Source: Hyphomicrobiales bacterium
GTDB taxonomy: Bacteria; Pseudomonadota; Alphaproteobacteria; Rhizobiales; Rhizobiaceae
DNA: 64,000 nt
Direction of reading: 5' to 3'
NCBI GenBank assembly: GCA_900469965.1
Contig: UBZP01000024.1
Location: 62,001-126,000 of the forward strand
Below the pieces are notes generated by a model. It saw only the letters and a list, made by a program, of their open reading frames with translations. It ran no database searches and was not told where the DNA came from. This document shows, piece after piece, positions 39,431-49,107 of the stretch (positions within the stretch are counted from its first letter, which is position 1; each line of letters begins with the position of its first letter). Position numbers and translations under genes: made by a program.

Positions 39431-41314
39431 ATGCTCGAAACTCTCAGAAAAGGCGCCCAGACCTGGGTTGCGAAAGCCCTCCTGCTCATTCTGGTGGGCT
39501 CCTTCGGCATCTGGGGCATTTCGAGCTCGCTCGTGACGGGAACGTCGAACGCGGTCGTCACCGTCGGCGACGTCAACGTTTCCGCCACGGATTTCCGGCT
39601 GGCCTACGAGCGCCAGCTCTCGGCGCTCTCGCAGCGCTTCGGCACCCGGCTTTCGAGCGATCAGGCCCGCGCGCTCGGCGTCGAGAACCAGGTCTATGCC
39701 GAGCTCGTCGCCGGCGCCGCGCTGGACCAGCTCTCCAACGACATGAGCCTCGGCCTCAGCGAGGATCGTCTGGCGCAGCTGATTGCGGAGGATCCGGCAT
39801 TCCGCGGACCGAACGGCCGCTTCGACCGGACGGCCTTCTCGGCGATCCTGCGCAATGCCGGCCTGCGCGAGAACGACTATATCAACAACCGCAGCCAGGT
39901 CGCCGTACGCAGCCAGATCGTGGAAGCGATTTCCGACGGATACCGCGCCCCGCAGGCGCTGACCGACGCCGTCCGCCAGTATCGGAACGAGGCGCGCTCG
40001 GTCGACTACCTGCTGCTGTCCAATGCCAATATCGATCCGGTCAAGGCGCCGGCCGATGACGTGCTGTCGGCCTGGTTCGAGCAGAACAAGGCGAAGTACA
40101 AGGCGCCGGAATACCGCAAGTTCGTCTATGTCGCCCTGTCGCCCAAGGACATTGCCGACGCCTCCGCCATCGATGACGCCACCCTGCGCGAGGAATACGA
40201 GCGGACGAAGGACAAGTACCGGACCGCCGAAATGCGCACCGTCCAGCAGCTGACCTTCGCCGATCGCGCCGCCGCCGATGCGGCCGCAGCCAAGCTCTCC
40301 TCGGGCACCACCTTCGACGCGCTGATCGCCGAGCAGGGCAAGACCGCCGCCGACGTCACGCTCGGCGAGTTCACCAAGGCGACGATGCCCGAACAGACGC
40401 TGGCCGAGGCCGCATTCGCGATTCCCGCCGACGGCGGCACCTCCGCCGTCGTCGACGGCATCTTCGGGCCGGTGATCCTGCGCGCCACGAACATCCGCCC
40501 CGAAGCCACCAGGGCCTTCGACGAGGTCAAGGAAGAGTTGCGCAACGAAATGGCGCTGACCCAGGCGAGCGACGACCTGATGGCCATCCACGACCGCTTC
40601 GACGAAGCCGTTGCCAATGGCGCGACGATCGAGGACGCCGCCGCCCAGACGAACCTCAAGCTGGTCACGGTCGAGGCCGCCGACAATACCGGCAAGGGCC
40701 AGGACGGCCAGGAGCTCGCTCTTCCCGAGCAGGCCGGGCTGCTGGCTGCCGTCTTTGCAACGGAGGCCGGCATGGAGAACCCGCCGGTGAACTATGGCCG
40801 TGACGGCTACATCTGGTACGAGGTTCGCGATATCGTGCCGGAACGGGACCGCACGCTCGACGAGGCGCGCGACAGTGTCGTCGCCGACTGGACCGCCGAG
40901 CAGCAGCGCGACGCCCTCGGCAAGAAGGCCGCCGAGATCGCCGAGCGCATCCGCAAGGGCGAGAAGATGGCCGACATCGCCTCGGACATGGGCATCGCCG
41001 TCGAAACCAAGGCCGGGCTGACCCGTGGCGCCGAGGACATCACGCTGAGCCCGGCGGCCGTCACGGCGGCTTTTGGCGGACCGGTGGGCCATGTCGCCAA
41101 CGCACCGGGGACCGCCGGCGACGGCCAGATCGTCCTGCAGGTGACGGAAGTCGACAGCAACGCCGCCGGCGACGCGCTCGCCAATACCGACCAGCAGATC
41201 GAGGCAATCGCCCGCGCCAGCGGCGACGACATCCTCGACCAGATGGTTTCCAGCCTGCAGACCTCCTACGGTGTGTCGATCAACCGGTCGCTGGCCGAGC
41301 GCAGCATGCAATGA
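39431..41314 (+). CDS. PpiD-like peptidyl-prolyl isomerase / SurA N-domain chaperone
   Basis: Membrane-anchored periplasmic folding factor, 627 residues. One N-terminal helix (WVAKALLLILVGSFGIWGIS) anchors it, followed by a SurA-type N-domain (VTVGDVNVSATDFRLAYERQ; LGVENQVYAELVAGAALDQL). The middle parvulin-like domain (RTVQQLTFADRAAADAAAAK; FGPVILRATNIRPEATRAFD) is preserved in outline only, so isomerase activity is uncertain. The start ATG 39431 is nine bases after AAGGA; ATG 39422 is possible. First gene of a run into trpD (21 bases), as I recall for rhizobia. Confidence 0.88.
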   Translation: MLETLRKGAQTWVAKALLLILVGSFGIWGISSSLVTGTSNAVVTVGDVNVSATDFRLAYERQLSALSQRFGTRLSSDQARALGVENQVYAELVAGAALDQLSNDMSLGLSEDRLAQLIAEDPAFRGPNGRFDRTAFSAILRNAGLRENDYINNRSQVAVRSQIVEAISDGYRAPQALTDAVRQYRNEARSVDYLLLSNANIDPVKAPADDVLSAWFEQNKAKYKAPEYRKFVYVALSPKDIADASAIDDATLREEYERTKDKYRTAEMRTVQQLTFADRAAADAAAAKLSSGTTFDALIAEQGKTAADVTLGEFTKATMPEQTLAEAAFAIPADGGTSAVVDGIFGPVILRATNIRPEATRAFDEVKEELRNEMALTQASDDLMAIHDRFDEAVANGATIEDAAAQTNLKLVTVEAADNTGKGQDGQELALPEQAGLLAAVFATEAGMENPPVNYGRDGYIWYEVRDIVPERDRTLDEARDSVVADWTAEQQRDALGKKAAEIAERIRKGEKMADIASDMGIAVETKAGLTRGAEDITLSPAAVTAAFGGPVGHVANAPGTAGDGQIVLQVTEVDSNAAGDALANTDQQIEAIARASGDDILDQMVSSLQTSYGVSINRSLAERSMQ

Positions 41315-41335
41315 CAATCCGGGGAAGCCGATCAC

Positions 41336-42358
41336 ATGTCTGACCTGAAACCATTCATCGCCAAGGTCGCCAGCGGACAGCCGCTGGACCGCGAGGAAGC
41401 CCGCGGCGCCTTCGAGATCATCATGTCCGGCGCCGCCACGCCCTCGCAGATCGGCGGCTTCCTGATGGCGCTGCGCGTGCGCGGCGAGACGGTCGACGAG
41501 ATCTATGGCGCCGTCGGCTCGATGCGCGCCCGAATGCTTCCCGTCTCCGTACCCGCCGGCGCGATCGACATCGTCGGCACGGGCGGCGACGGCGCCGGCA
41601 CCTACAACATCTCGACGCTCGCCGCGATCATCGTAGCCGGCGCCGGCGTGCCGGTCGCCAAGCACGGCAACCGTGCGCTGAGTTCGAAATCGGGGACGGC
41701 GGACGCGCTCTCCTGCCTCGGCGTCAAGCTCGACATCGGCCCCGAGGCGATCGCGCGCTGCGTGAACGAAGCCGGCCTCGGCTTCATGTTCGCCCAGCTT
41801 CACCACCCGGCGATGAAGCATGTCGGCCCCTCGCGCGTCGAACTCGGCACGCGCACGATCTTCAATCTGCTCGGACCGTTGTCGAACCCCGGCAGCGTCA
41901 AGCGCCAGCTCGTCGGCGTCTACGCCGAGCAATGGCTCGTTCCCGTCGCAGAGGTGCTGCGCGACCTCGGTTCCGAGCGCGTCTGGGTCGTCTACGGCTC
42001 CGGCCTCGACGAGATCACCACCACTGGCACGACGCAGGTTGCCGCACTCGAGGACGGCAGGATCCGCACCTTGGAGCTGACGCCGGCCGACTTCGGCCTG
42101 CAGCAGGTGGACCTCGACGCGATCCGCGGCGGTGACGGCGCCCACAATGCCGAGGCACTGCGCGCAGTCCTCGGCGGTGCCGAAACGGCCTATCGCGACA
42201 TCTCGCTCGCCAATGCCGCCGCCGGCCTGATCGTCGCCGGCAAGGCGGACACGATCGCAGACGGCATGGAGATCGCCCGCCAATCGCTTTCGAGCGGCAA
42301 CGCGAGCGCGGCCCTCAGCAGGCTCGTGGCGGTTTCCAACGCGGCGGATCAGGGGTAG
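41336..42358 (+). CDS. trpD: Anthranilate phosphoribosyltransferase
   Basis: Transfers phosphoribose from PRPP to anthranilate in tryptophan synthesis; 340 residues. Motifs: the PRPP-binding [20 protein letters not shown] near residue 82, [40 protein letters not shown] with [11 protein letters not shown], and the metal-binding [11 protein letters not shown]. Starts 21 bases after the PpiD-like gene and ends nine bases before trpC. Confidence 0.97.
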   Translation: MSDLKPFIAKVASGQPLDREEARGAFEIIMSGAATPSQIGGFLMALRVRGETVDEIYGAVGSMRARMLPVSVPAGAIDIVGTGGDGAGTYNISTLAAIIVAGAGVPVAKHGNRALSSKSGTADALSCLGVKLDIGPEAIARCVNEAGLGFMFAQLHHPAMKHVGPSRVELGTRTIFNLLGPLSNPGSVKRQLVGVYAEQWLVPVAEVLRDLGSERVWVVYGSGLDEITTTGTTQVAALEDGRIRTLELTPADFGLQQVDLDAIRGGDGAHNAEALRAVLGGAETAYRDISLANAAAGLIVAGKADTIADGMEIARQSLSSGNASAALSRLVAVSNAADQG

Positions 42359-42367
42359 GCTCGTTCC

Positions 42368-43183
42368 ATGACCGATATTCTGAAGAAGATCGAAGCCTAC
42401 AAGCGCAAGGAGATCGAGGCCGCCAAGGCAGCCGTCCCGCTTGCGGAGTTGCGGGCGATCGCGCGCGACCAGGAGCCGCCGCGCGGCTTCTTCGCGAGTC
42501 TGCTCGCCAGGAAGGCGAAGGGTGAATTCGGCCTGATCGCCGAGATCAAGAAGGCGAGCCCCTCTAAGGGCCTGATCCGCCCGGATTTCGATCCGCCGGC
42601 GCTGGCGAAGGCCTATGAGGCCGGCGGCGCCGCCTGCCTGTCGGTGCTGACGGACGCACCGAGCTTCCAGGGCGCGCCGGCGTTTCTGACCGAGGCGCGC
42701 GCCGCCTGCAGCCTGCCGGCGCTGCGCAAGGATTTCATGTTCGACACCTACCAGGTGCAGGAAGCCCGGGCCTGGGGTGCAGACTGCATCCTCCTCATCA
42801 TGGCCTCGCTGTCGGACGACGACGCCCGGCGCCTGCAGGATCATGCGTTCTCGCTCGCCATGGACGTCCTGGTCGAAGTGCACGACGAGGCGGAGATGGA
42901 GCGCGCGCTGCGGCTGAAATCGAAGCTCGTCGGCATCAACAACCGCAATCTGCGCACCTTCGAGGTCGATCTCGCCGTCTCCGAACGGCTGGCGCGCATG
43001 GTGCCCGACGACCGCCTGCTCGTCGGCGAGAGCGGCATCTTCACCCATGCCGACTGCGAGCGGCTGAAGGCGTCCGGCATCACGACCTTCCTCGTCGGCG
43101 AGAGCCTGATGCGGCAGGCGGACGTGACGACGGCCACCCGCGCCCTGCTGACCGGCGGCACGTCCGTGCTGGCTGCCGAATGA
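42368..43183 (+). CDS. trpC: Indole-3-glycerol-phosphate synthase
   Basis: Ring-closing step of indole formation in tryptophan synthesis; 271 residues, a stand-alone TIM barrel with no fused TrpF. Catalytic segments: [20 protein letters not shown] (Lys), [67 protein letters not shown] and [11 protein letters not shown]. Its stop overlaps the moaC start (ATGA), which couples tryptophan and molybdopterin genes. Confidence 0.97.
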   Translation: MTDILKKIEAYKRKEIEAAKAAVPLAELRAIARDQEPPRGFFASLLARKAKGEFGLIAEIKKASPSKGLIRPDFDPPALAKAYEAGGAACLSVLTDAPSFQGAPAFLTEARAACSLPALRKDFMFDTYQVQEARAWGADCILLIMASLSDDDARRLQDHAFSLAMDVLVEVHDEAEMERALRLKSKLVGINNRNLRTFEVDLAVSERLARMVPDDRLLVGESGIFTHADCERLKASGITTFLVGESLMRQADVTTATRALLTGGTSVLAAE

Positions 43184-43680
43184 TGGCGCGCGGACGGAGC
43201 GGACTGACCCATATCGACGCCTCCGGCGAGGCGAACATGGTGGATGTCGGCGACAAGGACGAGACGGTGCGGATCGCCGTCGCCGAAGGGTCGGTACGGA
43301 TGCGTCCCGAGACGCTGGCGCTCATCCGCGAAGGCAACGCCAGGAAGGGCGACGTGATCGGCACCGCGCGGCTGGCCGGCATCATGGCCGCCAAGCAGAC
43401 CGCCAGCCTCATTCCGCTCTGCCACCCGCTGATGCTGACCAAGGTCTCCGTCGATATCACCGAGGATCCCGATCTGCCCGGCCTGCGCGTCGAGGCGATG
43501 GCCAAGCTCAGCGGCCGCACAGGGGTCGAGATGGAGGCGCTGACGGCCGTCAGCGTGGCATGCCTGACGATCTATGACATGGCCAAGGCCGCCGACAGGG
43601 AGATGGAGATCGGCGGTATCCGTCTCCTGGCCAAGTCCGGCGGCCGTTCGGGAGACTATCGGCGCAGGGAGCAGGATTGA
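43180..43680 (+). CDS. moaC: Cyclic pyranopterin monophosphate synthase
   Basis: Forms cyclic pyranopterin monophosphate in molybdenum cofactor synthesis; 166 residues. Family sequence: [40 protein letters not shown] then [13 protein letters not shown], and [20 protein letters not shown]. Two ATG codons lie in tandem at 43180 and 43183; the first overlaps the trpC stop. The following moeA starts two bases after the stop. Confidence 0.97.
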   Translation: MMARGRSGLTHIDASGEANMVDVGDKDETVRIAVAEGSVRMRPETLALIREGNARKGDVIGTARLAGIMAAKQTASLIPLCHPLMLTKVSVDITEDPDLPGLRVEAMAKLSGRTGVEMEALTAVSVACLTIYDMAKAADREMEIGGIRLLAKSGGRSGDYRRREQD

Positions 43681-43682
43681 AG

Positions 43683-44939
43683 ATGTCGCTTTTGCCGGTC
43701 GAGGATGCGCTTGAACGCCTGTTGAAGTCAGCCCGCCCCCCGGACAGAAGCGAGAGCGTGCCGCTCCACGAGGCCTGCGACCGCGTGCTGGCGGTCGACG
43801 TCGCCGCCCGCCTGACCCAGCCCCCCTTCGACAATTCCGCAATGGACGGCTACGCGCTGCGTCATGAGGACATCGTCGAGCCCGGCGCCACCTTGCGCGT
43901 CATCGGCCGATCCGCTGCGGGCCATGCCTTTTCCGGCGCCGTCGGGCCCGGCGAGGCGGTACGGATCTTCACCGGCGCGCCACTCCCGACCGGCGCCGAC
44001 ACGGTGCTGTTGCAGGAGGATGCCGAGACGGTCGGCGACGATCGCATCCGCAGCACGTTCCTGCCGCAGCGCGGCCGCCACATCCGCCCGCGCGGACAGG
44101 ACTTCGCCGAGGGCGAGGTGGTGTTGCGGCAGGGGCAGATGCTCGATGCCGCCCGGCTGACCGTCGCTGCCGCCATGAACCATGCGGTTCTCAACGTCTA
44201 CGCCCGGCCGAAGGTCGCCCTGCTTGCGACCGGCGACGAGCTCGTCCCGCCCGGCTCCGCCCTCGGCCCCAGCCAGATCGTCGCCTCCAACAGCTTCGGC
44301 GTCGCCGCCCTCGCCCGCGAGGCCGGCGCCGAGGTGATCGATCTCGGCATCGCCGCCGACGACCCCAATGCGATCATGGATGCCGTCGACTGGGCCAAGG
44401 CCTGCGGCGCGGACGTACTCGTCACGCTCGGCGGCGCTTCGGTCGGAGATCACGACCTGGTGCAGCCGGTTCTCGTCTCCGCCGGCATGGAACTGGACTT
44501 CTGGCGGATCGCCATGCGGCCGGGCAAGCCGCTCATGGTCGGCCGCCTCGGCGGCATGCACATTCTCGGCCTGCCCGGCAATCCTGCCTCCAGCATGGTC
44601 TGCGCGCTCTTGTTCCTGGAGCCGTTGGTCCGCAAGCTGTCCCGCCTGCCGGCCTTCGACCGGCGGACCTTCGCGGTTGCCGGCACGGCCCTCGCCGCCA
44701 ACGATCACCGCCAGGACCATCTCCGCGCGACGCTTGCCGTCCGCGACGACGGCGCCCTCGTGGCCACGCCCTACGACAAGCAGGATTCCTCGATGATGAA
44801 GGTGTTTGCCGCCGCGGACTGCCTTCTGATCCGCCCGCCGCATGCGGAACCGGCCGAAGCCGGGGATCCTTGCGAGATCCTCCTGCTTCGGCCGCCGCCC
44901 ACTAACCGTCAATACCCTGCGCCCGGCCCCGCCGGCTGA
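43683..44939 (+). CDS. moeA: Molybdopterin molybdenumtransferase
   Basis: Inserts molybdate into adenylated molybdopterin; 418 residues. Motifs: QPPFDNSAMDGYALRHED, GRSAAGHAFSGAVGPGEAVR then IFTGAPLPTGADTVL, VALLATGDELVPPG, the MoCF-binding GGASVGDHDLVQPV, and GLPGNPASSMVCALLFLEPL. A TTG six bases upstream is in frame, but ATG 43683 has AGGA six bases before it. Last gene of the ppiD-trpD-trpC-moaC-moeA run; lexA, which I expect next in rhizobia, is not there. Confidence 0.96.
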   Translation: MSLLPVEDALERLLKSARPPDRSESVPLHEACDRVLAVDVAARLTQPPFDNSAMDGYALRHEDIVEPGATLRVIGRSAAGHAFSGAVGPGEAVRIFTGAPLPTGADTVLLQEDAETVGDDRIRSTFLPQRGRHIRPRGQDFAEGEVVLRQGQMLDAARLTVAAAMNHAVLNVYARPKVALLATGDELVPPGSALGPSQIVASNSFGVAALAREAGAEVIDLGIAADDPNAIMDAVDWAKACGADVLVTLGGASVGDHDLVQPVLVSAGMELDFWRIAMRPGKPLMVGRLGGMHILGLPGNPASSMVCALLFLEPLVRKLSRLPAFDRRTFAVAGTALAANDHRQDHLRATLAVRDDGALVATPYDKQDSSMMKVFAAADCLLIRPPHAEPAEAGDPCEILLLRPPPTNRQYPAPGPAG

Positions 44940-45479
44940 AGTCCGGCACGCCGTGCCGATCGCGGCAATCTCACCCACTGATCGAGAGCCGATCGGCGCG
45001 CCCCTGGCCGCCGGTCGATGCCTCTGTTGCGCATGTGATTTCGCTACCCTCGAGACATCAACGTTTCAGCGCGAAAATCCAATGTCGCCGGCGCAAAAAC
45101 TTTTCGCGGCAGACGTGCGCAGCTCATGCCTTGTTCAACGTATGATGCCGTTCCATTCGCCGAGGCCCACGATCCGGCCCCCCTGAAGCGCGCACTTCGC
45201 CGGGGACAACGCGCCGCAGCCGCGGCCTCCGGCCCCTCTTGCCATGAGACGGGCTCATTCTGCCGTTATCGCCTTCCTCGCGTTCGGTCCCCCATGGCCT
45301 GCCTCCGGCACGGGACCGCCCTGCGGCATCGGGCCGCGCGATCCAGCGGGAGAACTTCCAAGATGGCAACCTGTGGCGAATCTCGCTAAACGTCACAAGT
45401 TGTTGAAGCTTTGCCGATACACGTATTCGGCAGTGCCCGCCCCTGACCATCTTCCACGAGACCGTACAAGGACATTTGC
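44940..45479. other. Gene-free stretch between moeA and the RTX protease
   Basis: 540 bases. Frames here are short, arginine-rich and without a ribosome site, and none resembles a known protein. An imperfect palindrome GCCGATA-CACG-TATTCGGC lies at 45413-45431, about 50 bases before the protease start, and could be an operator. The segment marks a break in the gene order expected for rhizobia. Confidence 0.45.
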
Positions 45480-47417
45480 ATGACAGGCATCAACAAGAGC
45501 ACCAAGAGCGTTTCTGCCACCGGCAACGACATCGTCGACTCGGTCCTCGGCGGAACGGCCTGGAGCGGCACCGTCACCTATGCCTTCCCGACCAGCAGCT
45601 CGGCCTATGGCTATTCGGACTATGAGCCGAGCGACGGATTCGGTTCGGTCTCGGGCAAGATGAAGTCTGCCGCGCTCTTTGCGATGGAACAGTCCTACGG
45701 ATCCAAGGCCAATGACGGCTTTTCGGTGGAAGGCTTCACCGGCCTGACCCTTTCGGCAGGATCGCAGTCAAGCGCAACCCTTCGCTTCGCCGAATCGACT
45801 TACGACAACCCGACGGCCAAGGCCTACTTCCCCGGCACCTACGACGAGGCCGGCGACCTCTGGTTCGGCGAAGACAGCGACTTCAACGATCCCGAGGCCG
45901 GCAACTACGGCTGGCACACGCTGATTCACGAGCTCGGTCATGCACTCGGCCTGGAGCACGCCCACACCGGCGAAGGCTTCGCCAAGATGCCTTCGGCCAA
46001 GGACAGCGTCGAATATTCGGTGATGACCTACCGAAGCTACCAGGGCAGCGACGCCGATATGTACACCTATGAAGAGTTCGGCGCCCCGCAGACCTTCATG
46101 ATGGCCGATATCGCCGCCCTCCAGCGCATGTACGGCGCCGACTTCACGACGAATGCCGGAAACACGACCTACAAGTGGACGCCGGGCAGCGGCAAGACCT
46201 ATGTCAACGGCGAAGTCGCGATCGCGCCCGGCGCCAACCGCATCTTCGCAACCATCTGGGACGGCGGCGGCAGCGACACCTATGATCTCTCCGCCTATTC
46301 CGATGGCGTCGAGATCGACCTGGCCCCCGGCTCGCACTCGGAATTCAGCGACGAGCAACTGGCCTATCTCGGCGACAGCCACTATGCCCGCGGCAACATC
46401 TTCAACGCCCTTCTGTACAAGGGCGACACCCGCTCCCTCATCGAAAACGCCAAGGGCGGTTCGGGCGCGGATACCATCGAAGGCAACCAGGCCGCCAACA
46501 CGCTGACCGGCAACAGCGGCAACGACAGGCTCTACGGCCTGACCGCCAACGACACGCTCTATGGCAACAGCGGCCGCGACAGCCTCGACGGCGGCACCGG
46601 CAACGACACACTGATCGGCGGGTCCTCCGGCGACAGGCTGATCGGCGGCAGCGGCGCCGACACCGCATCCTACGCTTCGGCGCGCGGCGGCGTGACGGCC
46701 AACCTGTCGAAACCCTCGATCAACACCAACGACGCCGCCGGCGACACCTATTCCTCGATCGAGCATCTGCAGGGCTCCGCCTATGCCGACAGGCTGACCG
46801 GCAACAGCTACGCAAACCGTCTCAACGGCGGAAGCGGCAACGACACGCTCGACGGCGGGGCCGGCAACGACACCCTGATCGGCGGCCCTGGCACGGACAA
46901 GCTGATCGGCGGCAGCGGCACCGACACGGTGAGCTACCAGAACGCCACCGCCGGCCTGACCGCAAACCTCGGCTCCCGTTCGGACAACACCGGCTCCGCC
47001 AAGGGTGACAGCTACTCCTCGATCGAAAATCTGATCGGGACCAGCTATTCCGACAAGCTGACGGGCAATTCGACCGCCAACCGCATTTCCGGCGGCAGCG
47101 GCAGCGATGTGCTCAAGGGCGTCAACGGCAATGACGTCCTCGACGGCGGCCACGGCAACGACTCGCTGTTCGGCGGCAAGGGCCATGACGATTTCGTCTT
47201 CGGAAAAGGCTACGGCACCGACACGGTCGAGGTCTTCTCCGACGGCGTGGATCAGATCGACCTGCGCAGCTACGATTTCTCCTCCGCCTCGTCGGTGCTG
47301 AGCAAGGCGACCCAGGTCGGCGACGACGTGCGGCTGAAGTTCGCGACGACCGACATCCTGGTCCTGAAGGAATTCGATATCGCCCATCTCGGCGCCAACG
47401 ACTTCATCCTGGCCTGA
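45480..47417 (+). CDS. Serralysin-type M10 metalloprotease with RTX repeats
   Basis: Secreted zinc protease, 645 residues. The zinc site is HELGHALGLEH at residues 150-160 (HExxHxxGxxH) and the Met-turn is YSVMTYRSY (Met182), the metzincin/serralysin pattern. After the M10 C-terminal domain, GGxGxDxxx-type calcium repeats occur in three clusters (about residues 320-395, 440-485 and 530-570), for example GGTGNDTLIGG and GGSGNDTLDGGAGNDTLIGG. The C-terminus LGANDFILA resembles serralysin type I secretion signals. No signal peptide is present. AAGGA precedes the ATG; a strong terminator follows. No exporter or inhibitor gene is adjacent. Substrate unknown. Confidence 0.92.
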   Translation: MTGINKSTKSVSATGNDIVDSVLGGTAWSGTVTYAFPTSSSAYGYSDYEPSDGFGSVSGKMKSAALFAMEQSYGSKANDGFSVEGFTGLTLSAGSQSSATLRFAESTYDNPTAKAYFPGTYDEAGDLWFGEDSDFNDPEAGNYGWHTLIHELGHALGLEHAHTGEGFAKMPSAKDSVEYSVMTYRSYQGSDADMYTYEEFGAPQTFMMADIAALQRMYGADFTTNAGNTTYKWTPGSGKTYVNGEVAIAPGANRIFATIWDGGGSDTYDLSAYSDGVEIDLAPGSHSEFSDEQLAYLGDSHYARGNIFNALLYKGDTRSLIENAKGGSGADTIEGNQAANTLTGNSGNDRLYGLTANDTLYGNSGRDSLDGGTGNDTLIGGSSGDRLIGGSGADTASYASARGGVTANLSKPSINTNDAAGDTYSSIEHLQGSAYADRLTGNSYANRLNGGSGNDTLDGGAGNDTLIGGPGTDKLIGGSGTDTVSYQNATAGLTANLGSRSDNTGSAKGDSYSSIENLIGTSYSDKLTGNSTANRISGGSGSDVLKGVNGNDVLDGGHGNDSLFGGKGHDDFVFGKGYGTDTVEVFSDGVDQIDLRSYDFSSASSVLSKATQVGDDVRLKFATTDILVLKEFDIAHLGANDFILA

Positions 47418-47502
47418 GGCGGCAAAGCGCAGGGTGGCCGCAGACGCAGCCGCCCTGCGCGCCTCATGCGACATCCGGCGACCTGATCCTGCAAAAATGA
47501 CG

Positions 47503-47536
47503 AAAGGGGCGATGCACACGGCATCGCCCCTTTTTT
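47503..47536. terminator. Bidirectional terminator between the protease gene and fpr
   Basis: A 13-pair stem AAAGGGGCGATGC/GCATCGCCCCTTT with loop ACACG, ending in T6 on the plus strand and A-rich on the other side. Serves the protease gene strongly and can stop fpr from the opposite side. Confidence 0.92.
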
Positions 47537-47562
47537 CTGTAACCGGTCGCTGGGAAGCCGCC

Positions 47563-48375
47563 TCAGTCGACGAAGGCGCGCTCGATGACGAATTCGCCGG
47601 GCTTGTTGTTGGCGCCTTCGGTGAGGCCCGCCTGCTCGAGCAGCGCCTTGGTTTCCTTCAGCATCGCCGCCGAACCGCAGATCATGGCGCGGTCGACCGC
47701 CGGATCGAAGGGGTCGACGCCGAGATCGGCGAACATCTTGCCGTTGCTGATCAGATCGGTGATCCGGCCCTGGTAGGGAAACGCCTCGCGGGTCACCGTC
47801 GCATAGTGGCGCAGCTTGCCGCCGACGACCTCCGACAGCAGTTCGTCCTTGGCGATCTCCTCCACGAGGTCGAAGCCGTACTTCAGTTCCGATACTTCGC
47901 GGCAGGTATGGGTGAGAATCACCTCGTCGAACTTCTCGTAGGTCTCCGGATCGCGGATCAGGCTGGCGAACGGCGCGATGCCGGTACCGGTGGAGAACAT
48001 GTAGAGCCGCTTGCCGGGCGTCAGCGCATCGAGCACCAGCGTGCCGGTCGGCTTCTTGCGCATCAGCACCTGATCGCCCTGCTGGATCTGCTGCAGGTGC
48101 GAGGTGAGCGGACCGTCCGGCACCTTGATGGAGAAGAACTCCAGCTCCTCGTCCCAGGCGGGGCTCGCGATCGAATAAGCGCGATAGACCGGCTTGCCGT
48201 CGACCATCAGGCCGATCATGGCGAATTCGCCGGACCGGAAGCGGAAGCCGTCCGGACGCGTCATCCGGAAGCGGAAGAGACGGTCGGTATAGTGCTGGAC
48301 GCTCGTCACCTTCTCGACATAGACGCCGGCGGGAACGGTTGCTGCGAGATCTTCGGTCTTTGCGGGCGCATTCAT
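47563..48375 (-). CDS. fpr: Ferredoxin--NADP reductase
   Basis: FAD enzyme moving electrons between NADPH and ferredoxin or flavodoxin; 270 residues. The FAD site is PVYRAYSIASPAWDEELEFF, the NADP part has RLYMFSTGTGIAPFASLIRD and VILTHTCREVSELKYG, and the end (FVIERAFVD) with an aromatic-poor tip is of the bacterial plant-type-FNR subclass. The ATG at 48375 (MNAPAKTEDL) is chosen; upstream sequence in frame lacks family features. It could supply electrons to the sulfite reductase encoded upstream, though it is also a general redox and oxidative stress enzyme. Confidence 0.95.
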   Translation of the reverse strand: MNAPAKTEDLAATVPAGVYVEKVTSVQHYTDRLFRFRMTRPDGFRFRSGEFAMIGLMVDGKPVYRAYSIASPAWDEELEFFSIKVPDGPLTSHLQQIQQGDQVLMRKKPTGTLVLDALTPGKRLYMFSTGTGIAPFASLIRDPETYEKFDEVILTHTCREVSELKYGFDLVEEIAKDELLSEVVGGKLRHYATVTREAFPYQGRITDLISNGKMFADLGVDPFDPAVDRAMICGSAAMLKETKALLEQAGLTEGANNKPGEFVIERAFVD

Positions 48376-48532
48376 TCGTGGTCGGTTCCTGCGGTCTCTA
48401 CGGAATGTCGCATAGGCAGATATTATACTGCGGTCGCCGAAGGAAGGCATCGCGTTCCAAAGGAAGCGGCCATGCGCAAAATGCATTCCATCGGTCGCCC
48501 TGCACTTGCACCCCTCATATAATGTGCGGCGC

Positions 48533-48576
48533 AACAAGAAGAAAGGCCCGCATCCGTCTTTAGCCGGAAACGGGCC
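48533..48576 (-). terminator. Terminator of the cysG-cysI operon
   Basis: On the reverse strand GGCCCG-TT-TCCG pairs with CGGA-TG-CGGGCC around an eight-base loop, followed by TTTCTTCTTG. It lies 20 bases after the DUF934 stop. Confidence 0.8.
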
Positions 48577-48595
48577 CCGATCGCGACAATATGCG

Positions 48596-49096
48596 TCAGC
48601 CGACGCGGCGCCAGCTGTAGGATTTCGCGTCCGCCGACGGCCTGGCCGTCGGCTGGTAGTGATTGTCGATCCCCGGCAGCCGGTTTTCCGAAAGCCGCTT
48701 CAGCGCCGTCGCATTGGTGACGGCGAAGCTGTCGATGCCGCACCGAAGCATCAGCGGGATGTGATCGATCAGAACGTCGCCGACCGCCCTCACCTCGCCC
48801 TGATAGCCGAGCCGCGAGCGCAGCAGCGAGGCGTGGCTGAAGCCCCGCCCGTCGCTGAAGGCCGGAAATGCCAGGGCCACCAGCGCGATCCGGTCCAGGT
48901 GCCCCTCGAGCCGCCGCACATCGTCCGCAGGATTGATGAGGACGCCGAAACCCGCCTCGTCGCCTTCGGCGACACGGGCCAGGAAGTCGGAGAGACCGAG
49001 GATCGCCTTCTCGTTCGATCCGGCCTTGATGTCCTCGTTCTCGATGACCCACGGGTCGTCGTTGACGAAGCCGGTTTCCTTCCAGATTCTCGTCAT
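48596..49096 (-). CDS. DUF934 family protein of the sulfite reductase operon
   Basis: 166 residues of the DUF934 family, which is found next to sulfite reductase genes in many proteobacteria. Recognisable parts: GFGVLINPADDVRRLEGHLD, LVALAFPAFSDGRGFSHASL, LRSRLGYQGEVRAVGDVLID and MLRCGIDSFAV. No cofactor or catalytic motif can be named. It starts 11 bases after the cysI stop and is the last gene before the terminator, so it acts with CysI in some way, perhaps assembly or electron delivery (inference). Confidence 0.88.
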   Translation of the reverse strand: MTRIWKETGFVNDDPWVIENEDIKAGSNEKAILGLSDFLARVAEGDEAGFGVLINPADDVRRLEGHLDRIALVALAFPAFSDGRGFSHASLLRSRLGYQGEVRAVGDVLIDHIPLMLRCGIDSFAVTNATALKRLSENRLPGIDNHYQPTARPSADAKSYSWRRVG

Positions 49097-49107
49097 CTCG
49101 CGTCCCC

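Noticed and set aside
39377-43048. A 1223-codon reverse-strand frame across ppiD, trpD and trpC
   Set aside because: Antisense shadow of three well-identified genes; low-complexity sequence with no ribosome site.
46440-47200. Tandem repeat array in the DNA
   Set aside because: The periodicity comes from RTX nonapeptide codons in the protease; it is coding and imperfect at the DNA level, not a CRISPR or satellite.
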